Below are positions 1 through 6,445 of a stretch of DNA of 64,000 bases, one piece after another. Location: contig NZ_QWGB01000014.1 of assembly GCF_003576345.1 (NCBI RefSeq), forward strand, positions 292,847 to 356,846, written 5' to 3'. The notes below the pieces were generated by a model, which was given only the letters and a program-made list of their open reading frames with translations, made no database searches and was not told the DNA's origin. The position numbers and the translations under genes were made by a program. This DNA comes from Henriciella barbarensis. GTDB lineage: Bacteria > Pseudomonadota > Alphaproteobacteria > Caulobacterales > Hyphomonadaceae. The stretch's first letter is position 1. Each line of letters starts with the position of its first letter.

Positions 1-450
1 GCGTAGGCCAGCAAGGTCAGAGCCGCTGGCAGGCTCAGAGAAGAGCTGACACCAGACTTCCTCGCCGCTTGCGAGTGGGGGCAGCAGGCGCTCTTTCCAT
101 TCTTCATTGGCCCACTCCATAACAGTCGGGCCGCACATGCCGTGACCGATCGTGAAGAGGCCCGAAAGCACAGAATAGGGGCCTTCTTCCTGGCTCCAGA
201 TCACGCGCTCCATGGCAGAGCGTGCGCCGCCGCCATATTCCTTTGGCCAATGAAGACAGGCCCAGCCGGCTTCGGCTTTCTTCTTCTGCCATGCCTTGGA
301 CGCCTTGATCGGGTCTTCGCTTTCGAGGCCATTCGAGCCGAAGCTCGCACGCTTCAGTTCGGCTTCGAGGTGTTTCGGCGCATTCGCGTCCAGCCAGCTG
401 CGGACCTCTTTGCGAAATTCAGCTTCTTGCGGTGTATCGTTGAAATCCAT
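1..450 (-). CDS. Acyl-CoA dehydrogenase, N-terminal part (cut by window edge)
   Basis: Flavin-dependent alpha,beta-dehydrogenation of an acyl-CoA in the cytoplasm; the exact substrate cannot be told. The 150 visible residues begin MDFNDTPQEAEFRKEV and include HWPKEYGG and, near residues 137-150, FSEPASGSDLAGLR, a typical acyl-CoA dehydrogenase FAD/substrate motif. The start at 448-450 is preceded by a purine-rich ribosome site (AAGGGAAGGG in the 18-base gap to the upstream gene). It is the second gene of a reverse-strand pair with another acyl-CoA dehydrogenase, so the two are probably co-translated and may form a heteromeric enzyme. The C-terminal catalytic half lies outside the window. Confidence 0.93.
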   Translation of the reverse strand, partial: MDFNDTPQEAEFRKEVRSWLDANAPKHLEAELKRASFGSNGLESEDPIKASKAWQKKKAEAGWACLHWPKEYGGGARSAMERVIWSQEEGPYSVLSGLFTIGHGMCGPTVMEWANEEWKERLLPPLASGEEVWCQLFSEPASGSDLAGLR

Positions 451-468
451 GATGTTTTCCCTTCCCTT

Positions 469-1590
469 CTAGGCGGCCGCTTCGACGTTGCCGGCGCTCA
501 TCCGTTCGATGAGCAGGCTCTCCCAGGTGGAAAGCGAGCCGATTGTCAGGGCCAATGCATTGGAGCGGCGGTAATAGAGGTGGCAGTCGAACGCCCAGGT
601 GAAGCCCATGCCGCCATGGACCTGGATGTTGTTCTTGGCGCAGTGTTGGAAGGCATTCGTCGCCGAAACACGAGCGGTCGCCGCCGCAATCGGTAGCTCT
701 GCCGCGCTGGAGGACAGCGCCCAGGCACCATAGTAGCAATTTGAACGCGCCAGCGTGGCCGACACGTACATATCTGCCAGCATGTGTTTGATCGCTTGGA
801 ATGAGCCGATCTGTCGACCAAAGGCCATACGCTCCAGCGCATAGTCGCGGCCGATCTCAAGCGCGCGGTCTGCGCCGCCCAGCTGTTCAAAACCAATCAG
901 GATAGCCGCGCGGTCCATGACTTGCGTCGCAATATGCCAGCCATCACCGGCGCTGCCGATACGGGTCGCAGGCGTACCTTCGAAAGTGAGCTTTACCTGT
1001 CCGCGGGTCGGGTCAATCGAATCGAGCGTTTCGCGGCTGACACCACTACCGGACAGGTCGACGAGGCAGAGCGACAGGTCGCTGCCTTCGTTGGCCAGAA
1101 CGATAGCGAAGTCTGCAATTCCGCCATCGGTAATCGGGGCCTTGGTGCCAGACACCGTCTTACCGTCAAAAGTCAGGGCGACTTTCGCAGGTTTCATCCT
1201 GCCAGTGCCTTCACTGATGGCCCAGCAACCAATTGCTTCACCGGCAGAGATCTTCGGCAGCCATTCCTGCTTCTGGTCTTCGCTGCCGGCCTGCATCAGG
1301 CATTCAGCGCCAAGATAGACCGTCGATGCGACGGGCACCGGCGCAAGGACGCGGCCGAGTTCTTCTGCGACGACGCAAAGCTCTAGATGGCCAAGGCCAA
1401 CACCACCATATTCTTCCGGGATTGCCGCGCCCAGCACACCAAGGTCAGCCAGCCCCTGATACAGTTTGGCGTCATACTGGTCATCGCCTTCCAGGATCGC
1501 GCGAACCGCTGCCGGTGGGCAATTCTCCTTCAGGAAGCGTCGCACCTGATCGCGCAACTGTTTCTGTTCATCTGAAAAATCGAGATTCAT
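469..1590 (-). CDS. Acyl-CoA dehydrogenase family protein, possible non-catalytic subunit
   Basis: A 373-residue acyl-CoA dehydrogenase. The start at MNLDFSDEQKQLRD is chosen because it matches the family N-terminus and follows AGAAAGGGACGG; a longer frame running back to 1680 adds 30 residues with no family resemblance. Seen motifs: EEYGGVGLGHLELCVVAEELG near residue 70-90, and QVHGGMGFTWAFDCHLY near the C-terminus. Many family members read FTWEHDxH there, with the Glu acting as catalytic base; here that position is Ala333. It lies 18 bases upstream of a second acyl-CoA dehydrogenase, so a heteromer with one active subunit is plausible (inference). Divergent from the phosphotransferase gene at 1794, a pairing that recalls ACAD10/11-type modules. 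Confidence 0.92.
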   Translation of the reverse strand: MNLDFSDEQKQLRDQVRRFLKENCPPAAVRAILEGDDQYDAKLYQGLADLGVLGAAIPEEYGGVGLGHLELCVVAEELGRVLAPVPVASTVYLGAECLMQAGSEDQKQEWLPKISAGEAIGCWAISEGTGRMKPAKVALTFDGKTVSGTKAPITDGGIADFAIVLANEGSDLSLCLVDLSGSGVSRETLDSIDPTRGQVKLTFEGTPATRIGSAGDGWHIATQVMDRAAILIGFEQLGGADRALEIGRDYALERMAFGRQIGSFQAIKHMLADMYVSATLARSNCYYGAWALSSSAAELPIAAATARVSATNAFQHCAKNNIQVHGGMGFTWAFDCHLYYRRSNALALTIGSLSTWESLLIERMSAGNVEAAA

Positions 1591-1793
1591 CGGTGTTGTC
1601 CGTCCCTTTCTGGCCGCGGCTTTGGCGCACGCTGATTTGATTATGGACGGAAATGAGGGCCATGCGGCCGGGTCAGTCAATCATGCCGCCACGTTACGGG
1701 GCGCGGTGAGCTTCAAGCCTCCCGTGGGGAAGGCTTGTCATTCGGGTTTCTGACCGTCAGCGCTAGGAGGCAAACGGTTTAGGGAGAGGAAGC

Positions 1794-2825
1794 ATGGACA
1801 CAGGTGTAGACCTCGAGCGGCTCGAATCCTGGATGAATGAGCAATCGCTTGGAACCGGCCCAATCGAGAACGCCGTGCGCCTCGCGGGAGGTACGCAGAA
1901 CATCCTCCTGAAGTTCGACAGGGCAGGGCGCACCTATGTCCTCCGCCGTCCGCCGCTGTCACTGCGTGGTAACTCCAATGAGACGATGCGGCGAGAAGCG
2001 CGCGTACTTGCGGCAATAGCCAATTCCGATGTTCCACATCCCGGTCTCATTGCGGCTTGCGGCGATGATAATGTGCTTGGCGCGGCGTTCTACCTGATGG
2101 AGCCCGTCGATGGGTACGCCCCATCACAAGGCCTGCCAGAGCCATTCGTCAGCTCACCAGACCTTCGCCACCAGATGGGGCTCTCTCTTGTCGATGGCAT
2201 CGCGGCGCTCGGCGCAATCGACTATGAAGCGGTCGGCCTTACCGGCCTTGGCAAACCGGACAATTATCTTGAGCGTCAGGTCAGCCGCTGGAAGTCTCAA
2301 CTCGAGAGTTATGCTGAGGTCCCCGAATGGGACGGGCGCAAGGACATAGAGGGCGTGAACCGCGTCGGCGACTGGCTGGAGGCGAACCGGCCAGGCACGT
2401 TCCAGCCCGGTATTATCCACGGTGACTACCACCTCAACAATGTCATGTACCGCTATGACCGCCCAGAGCTCGCCGCCATCGTCGACTGGGAACTGACCAC
2501 GATTGGCGATCCGCTTCTTGACCTTGGCTGGTTGATGGCGACCTGGCCAGATGAAACCGACCTCGAAGAAGGTGGCACTGTCACTGTCCGGCCTTGGGAC
2601 GGCTTTCCAACAGCAAACGAACTCATCGCCCATTATGAGGCGCAATCAGATCGCGACCTCTCTAACATCCATTGGTATGGCGTGCTGGCATGTTACAAGC
2701 TGGGTATCATTCTGGAAGGAACGTACGCACGGGCATGCGCAGGAAAGGCGCCGAAAGAAATTGGCGACGCACTTCATGCCAGCACAATCAGGCTGCTGAG
2801 GCGGGCGCTGCGCTGGATCGATTGA
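1794..2825 (+). CDS. APH-family phosphotransferase (ACAD10/11-like kinase domain)
   Basis: A 343-residue aminoglycoside-phosphotransferase-fold kinase. The catalytic loop HGDYHLNNVMY (about residues 209-219) and the metal-binding IVDWE about 20 residues later are intact, as is the GGTQNILLKF nucleotide-binding strand near the N-terminus. Close relatives sit beside acyl-CoA dehydrogenases and in eukaryotes are fused to them (ACAD10/ACAD11), where they phosphorylate hydroxylated acyl-CoAs; antibiotic resistance is unlikely. The divergent neighbours at 469 and 1 are acyl-CoA dehydrogenases, supporting a role in fatty or hydroxy-acid catabolism (inference). The start follows GGGAGAGGAAGC. Confidence 0.9.
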   Translation: MDTGVDLERLESWMNEQSLGTGPIENAVRLAGGTQNILLKFDRAGRTYVLRRPPLSLRGNSNETMRREARVLAAIANSDVPHPGLIAACGDDNVLGAAFYLMEPVDGYAPSQGLPEPFVSSPDLRHQMGLSLVDGIAALGAIDYEAVGLTGLGKPDNYLERQVSRWKSQLESYAEVPEWDGRKDIEGVNRVGDWLEANRPGTFQPGIIHGDYHLNNVMYRYDRPELAAIVDWELTTIGDPLLDLGWLMATWPDETDLEEGGTVTVRPWDGFPTANELIAHYEAQSDRDLSNIHWYGVLACYKLGIILEGTYARACAGKAPKEIGDALHASTIRLLRRALRWID

Positions 2826-2837
2826 AACGGAAAACTC

Positions 2838-2911
2838 TGGAGGCCCCGGCCGGAATCGAACCGGCGTACACGGATTTGCAATCCGCTGCGTCACCACTCC
2901 GCCACAGGGCC
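2838..2911 (-). tRNA. tRNA-Cys (GCA)
   Basis: Reading the reverse strand, a complete cloverleaf of 74 nt with the CCA end encoded. The acceptor stem is GGCCCTG paired with CGGGGCC, the anticodon loop is TTGCAAA with anticodon GCA, and the T arm contains GGTTCGATTCC. The discriminator base is T (U73), the known identity element for cysteinyl-tRNA synthetase. It sits convergent to the phosphotransferase gene, 12 bases past its stop. Confidence 0.97.
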
Positions 2912-3061
2912 GTGCCGAGAGAAGGAGCGTCGAATAGCAGTGCTCCGGGCAGCATGCAATGTGCGATTGCGGCGTTTCGCACATAGGCCCGCCGTTGCAC
3001 CTTCAAGCGGGCTAAGATAAGGCGACTGCAAGCAGCACTTATTGCCTGAAAGGTTGCGCCA

Positions 3062-3715
3062 ATGGACTTTGCGAAGATGCGCCGGATCATGGTGGATTCA
3101 CAGATCCGCCCGAATGATGTGACCGACCCCGAGGTCGTCTCTGCCTTTCTGCGTACCCCGCGCGAAGCCTTCGTACCCAAGAGTGAGCAGGCAATTGCCT
3201 ATGCCGAGTATGAGATCGAGACGAGCGAAGGCCGCTCGCTCTGGACCCCGCGTGACATCGGCAAGATGATCCGCTCGCTCGACCCTCAGCCGAACGACAT
3301 CGCGCTCGTGATTGGTGCAGGTGCAGGCTATGAAACGGCCATTCTCTCCCATCTTTGCGAGACCGTGATCGCGCTTGAAGAAGACGAGGCTCTTGTTGAT
3401 GAGCTGACATCGCGGCTCGCCAGCCTTGATTATGACCGCGCCGTCGCGGTTCAGGGCGATCTTCGTGACGGTCTTGCAGACCAGGCACCTTTCGACATCA
3501 TCCTCGTCTGCGGCCTGATCGAGCAGGCCCCGGAAGCCTGGTTCAACCAGCTCGCAGAAGGTGGCCGTCTCGGCGCGCCGGTCCTGGCTGGCCGTGACCT
3601 TGGCCGCGCGCGCATCTGGACGAAGGCAGGTGAAACCGTCTCTTTCCGCGAGGTCTTTGACTGCTGCCCGCCGCGCCTTCCGGGTTTCGAAAAGCCGCAA
3701 AGCTTCGTTTTCTAG
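3062..3715 (+). CDS. Protein-L-isoaspartate O-methyltransferase-like SAM methyltransferase
   Basis: A 217-residue class I SAM-dependent methyltransferase of the PIMT family. The glycine-rich SAM loop VIGAGAGYETAIL lies near residues 82-94, and the N-terminus (MRRIMVDSQIRPNDVTDPEV) matches the PIMT-like protein commonly encoded just upstream of tolC in alphaproteobacteria. The region where classical Pcm enzymes carry GQTIS.P reads EGRSLWTPRD, so true isoaspartate repair activity is doubtful. tolC follows 127 bases downstream but has its own operator-like palindrome. The start is supported by family length and by AAAGG eleven to fifteen bases upstream. Confidence 0.85.
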   Translation: MDFAKMRRIMVDSQIRPNDVTDPEVVSAFLRTPREAFVPKSEQAIAYAEYEIETSEGRSLWTPRDIGKMIRSLDPQPNDIALVIGAGAGYETAILSHLCETVIALEEDEALVDELTSRLASLDYDRAVAVQGDLRDGLADQAPFDIILVCGLIEQAPEAWFNQLAEGGRLGAPVLAGRDLGRARIWTKAGETVSFREVFDCCPPRLPGFEKPQSFVF

Positions 3716-3774
3716 CGCCCCGAAAACACGGATCCGACCAGTGCTCGGCTTCCCTTGGGCGAACGTCGCTCAGG

Positions 3775-3793
3775 AAGTGAACACTGTTCACTT
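3775..3793. promoter_or_regulatory. Perfect 19-bp palindrome upstream of tolC, operator candidate
   Basis: The two arms AAGTGAACA and TGTTCACTT are exact reverse complements around a single C. It lies 49 bases before the tolC start and overlaps a possible -35 (TTCACT, 3787-3792) ahead of a TATAGG -10 (3808-3813). The shape resembles TetR-family operators. The tight one-base centre and the lack of a GC-rich stem argue against a terminator. No regulator gene is nearby. Confidence 0.55.
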
Positions 3794-3842
3794 TTTCTGA
3801 AAAGACGTATAGGGTCATCCCTGCCGAGGGAGGGCACGACCG

Positions 3843-5138
3843 ATGCGTCGCATAAGAAAAACGGCGTCACTACTGGTATCCGGACTGGCGATCGCCGCCT
3901 TGCCGGCTGGCGCAGAAACACTGCAGGACGCCTTGTCAGCGGCCTGGCTGAACAATCCGGCGCTGGAGGCCGAGCGCGACTCCACCGAAATCGCGAGTGA
4001 GCGGATCGAGCAGGCGCGTGCACAGAGAAAGCCGCGCGTCACGCTCTTCGGCAGCTATGTCTACGAATCGATCGATTCCAACAGGCCATTCGCTTTGAAT
4101 CTCGGAGACCGCCCCGTCGCCTCGGCGCAGCTTGAGGCGCGGCTGCCAGTCTATACAGGCGGCCGCCTCAGCGCCGGGATCGCGCAGGCCGAGACCGGCG
4201 CGCTCGCCGCCGTCGCGCAGCTTGAATCCGCCAGTCAGTCCATCCTTCTCGATACGCTGATCGCCTATGTCGACATCATAAGGGCGCGGGAAGTCATCGC
4301 GATCCGGCTGAACAGTATCCGCCTTCTGGAAGGTCAGTTCACCGCTGCATCTGACCGGTTCGAAGTCGGTGACACCACCCGGACCGATGTGTCGCTCGCC
4401 CGCGCGCGGCTGGAGGGTGGCCGGGCCGCACTCGCATCGGCAGAAGCAGACCTCGAAGGCGCGCTTGCCCAGTACGCGCTGCTGACCGGACTGGAGGCGT
4501 CGGAGATGCTCGCACCGGTCCCGCCGCTGCCAGAGCTGCCGGACACATTCGAAGCCGCGCTCGCCCGCGCACTCGACGCCAATCCCGATATCGAAGCCGC
4601 TCGCCTTGGCGAACAGGCCGCCAGGCAGGGCATTGAGGTTGCCCGTGGCGCGCTAAAGCCCGAAGTCTCTGTCATCGCGCAGGCCGGCGTTCAGGAATAC
4701 CACACGGACGGCTTCACCGATTCGAGTATCGTCGCCGGGGCCCAGGCCAGCGTGCCACTATTCACCGGTGGGCTGAACACATCGCTCGTCCGTGAAGCCC
4801 AGATCGCGCGCCGTCAGGCAAACAGCCAGATCGCGCTCAGTGAACGAATCGTTCGTACACAGGTCGCCCGCGCCTGGTACAGTTTTCAGGCGGCCGACCG
4901 CGCCGTCGACGCGTCCGCTCGTCAGGTCGAGGCGGCGGAACTGGCCTATGAAGGCGCGCAGGAAGAACTCAGCGTCGGCGTGCGCACAACGCTCGATGTG
5001 CTCGATCAGGAACAGCAACTTCTGGAGGCGCGGCTGTCACGCGTGACAGCAGAACGCGACCGCTATGTCGCCGCGCATGCGCTTCTCGCCGCGATGGGGG
5101 ATTTGACACCCACCCGTCTTGGCCTCCAGCATGGTTAA
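3843..5138 (+). CDS. tolC: TolC family outer-membrane efflux channel
   Basis: A 431-residue outer membrane factor that forms the exit duct of type I secretion and RND/ABC efflux machines. An N-terminal signal peptide (MRRIRKTASLLVSGLAIAAL, cleaved around AGA-ETL) is followed by two OEP repeats rich in coiled-coil heptads; the second repeat begins near residue 240. NNPALEAERDS and the DVSLARARLEGG helix are typical. The length is slightly below the E. coli protein. No inner-membrane or periplasmic adaptor partner is encoded nearby, so the substrate is unknown. Expression is probably controlled through the palindrome at 3775-3793. Confidence 0.93.
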   Translation: MRRIRKTASLLVSGLAIAALPAGAETLQDALSAAWLNNPALEAERDSTEIASERIEQARAQRKPRVTLFGSYVYESIDSNRPFALNLGDRPVASAQLEARLPVYTGGRLSAGIAQAETGALAAVAQLESASQSILLDTLIAYVDIIRAREVIAIRLNSIRLLEGQFTAASDRFEVGDTTRTDVSLARARLEGGRAALASAEADLEGALAQYALLTGLEASEMLAPVPPLPELPDTFEAALARALDANPDIEAARLGEQAARQGIEVARGALKPEVSVIAQAGVQEYHTDGFTDSSIVAGAQASVPLFTGGLNTSLVREAQIARRQANSQIALSERIVRTQVARAWYSFQAADRAVDASARQVEAAELAYEGAQEELSVGVRTTLDVLDQEQQLLEARLSRVTAERDRYVAAHALLAAMGDLTPTRLGLQHG

Positions 5139-5179
5139 GAGCTGATACGAAAGTTCGCCTGACCGGTGTAATCACGTTC

Positions 5180-5218
5180 GAATCCGTCATAACATCATGT
5201 TAACTGGCGCGGTATAGC
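5180..5218 (+). promoter_or_regulatory. Candidate CtrA box, GANTC site and promoter of popZ
   Basis: ATAA-CATCATG-TTAAC at 5189-5204 matches the CtrA consensus TTAA-N7-TTAAC with one mismatch. It overlaps a possible -35 (TAACAT, 5190-5195) set 17 bases from TATAGC (5213-5218). A CcrM-type methylation sequence GAATC lies at 5180-5184. This arrangement is typical of cell-cycle-regulated promoters in Caulobacterales; the assignment is by pattern only. Confidence 0.45.
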
Positions 5219-5256
5219 CGGATCAGGGCATAAATTCTTTTCTGCGGGAGCTGAAA

Positions 5257-6354
5257 ATGGCTGACAAAGCGCAATCCGAGCCGACGATGGAGGAAATTCT
5301 TGCGTCTATCCGCAAGATTATTGCCGACGATGGTCCTTCTTCGTCGACAGGTGATGGGGACGCGCCGCAGGCCGCCCGCTCGGTTGATGTAAACGTTTCA
5401 GATGATGATGATTTCGGTGACCTTTCGCTGGACGACGTCGTGGCCGAAACCGAATCGGATGAAGTCAACAATCCTGAGGACGATTTTTTCGCCCAGCAGG
5501 AGAAAGCCCACGGCGATGCTGACTTCGACCTGATGGAAGGTCAGGACGCGTCGGGCAGCCTTCTTTCAGACGCTGATGACGACATGTTCGAAGACCTGAC
5601 GGCGGAAGTCGGCACATCGAGCGAGCCCGAATTCGCGCCGGAAGCGCCGCAGCCTTTCGAAGCCGAACACGACGACCTGGAAGATTTCGGTCTTGAGACG
5701 TTCGACGAAAAGCCAACTGTCGATGCGCCCGCCTTCGAGGAAGCCGCAAGGTCGCCCGGCGCCACCTGGTCGCCACAGGAACTGGCGGCGCCGCGGACAG
5801 AAGCCGATAGCTCGACATATGCCCGTGAAGAAAGCGGTCATGAGGTATCGAGCGAGGATGACGGCGACTGGTCGACGGAAGAAAGCTTTGAAGACAACTC
5901 GTTTGAGCCTGTCGCACCACTCGAAGGTGTCGCGCCACAGCCGGAACCGACCGAGCAGGGCTTGACGCCAGAGCCGCAGGCCGCCGAATTCACCGCCAGC
6001 TTCGATGCCGCGCCACCCGTCGAGGTGGAGCCGGAGACTGAGCCATCCATTGCTGATTTCAGCCCGCCACAACCAGAGCCGGAGCCTCAGATGACCGAAC
6101 AGACAACTTCGTCAGACCCAACGGGCGGCGACGCGCTTACCGATGAGCGTATCGCTGGAGCGGCCGCGACGGCGCTCGGCAAGCTCATGGTCAAGCGCTC
6201 CGCTGAGGAAGAGGCCAACCCGAACACGCTCGATGGCCTGATGCGCGAACTTCTGCGCCCGATGATCAAGGAATGGCTCGACGCCAACCTGCCAACGATC
6301 GTTGAGCGCAAGGTCGAGGAAGAAGTACAGCGCATCGCCCGCATGGCGCGCTAG
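5257..6354 (+). CDS. popZ: Polar organising protein PopZ (DUF2497 family)
   Basis: A 365-residue protein with the PopZ architecture: a short conserved N-terminal helix (PTMEEILASIRKIIADD, residues 9-25), a very acidic, proline-rich, probably disordered middle of about 240 residues, and a conserved C-terminal oligomerisation region containing NTLDGLMRELLRPMIKEWLD and PTIVERKVEEEVQRIAR. PopZ assembles a polar matrix that anchors the ParB-parS centromere and cell-cycle signalling proteins. The spacer is considerably longer than in Caulobacter PopZ (about 177 residues in total). valS follows after a terminator, the gene order seen in Caulobacter relatives. Confidence 0.9.
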   Translation: MADKAQSEPTMEEILASIRKIIADDGPSSSTGDGDAPQAARSVDVNVSDDDDFGDLSLDDVVAETESDEVNNPEDDFFAQQEKAHGDADFDLMEGQDASGSLLSDADDDMFEDLTAEVGTSSEPEFAPEAPQPFEAEHDDLEDFGLETFDEKPTVDAPAFEEAARSPGATWSPQELAAPRTEADSSTYAREESGHEVSSEDDGDWSTEESFEDNSFEPVAPLEGVAPQPEPTEQGLTPEPQAAEFTASFDAAPPVEVEPETEPSIADFSPPQPEPEPQMTEQTTSSDPTGGDALTDERIAGAAATALGKLMVKRSAEEEANPNTLDGLMRELLRPMIKEWLDANLPTIVERKVEEEVQRIARMAR

Positions 6355-6383
6355 ACCCTCGTTCTTACCCTGATATAGAGACG

Positions 6384-6416
6384 AGGCGCGCCCTGAACCG
6401 GCGCGCCTTTTCTTTT
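6384..6416 (+). terminator. Intrinsic terminator after popZ
   Basis: A perfect 9-bp stem AGGCGCGCC/GGCGCGCCT (6384-6392 and 6400-6408) with a 7-base loop, followed by a T-rich run to 6416. It separates popZ from valS. Confidence 0.85.
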
Positions 6417-6445
6417 GTAAACTGACCTGATGATGGACCGACGAC

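Noticed and set aside
142-696. Long forward frames opposite the acyl-CoA dehydrogenase genes, and similar antisense frames across the window (for example 26359-27225 and 17846-18736)
   Set aside because: They mirror high-GC coding genes on the other strand, have no family motifs or ribosome sites, and vanish as shadow frames.
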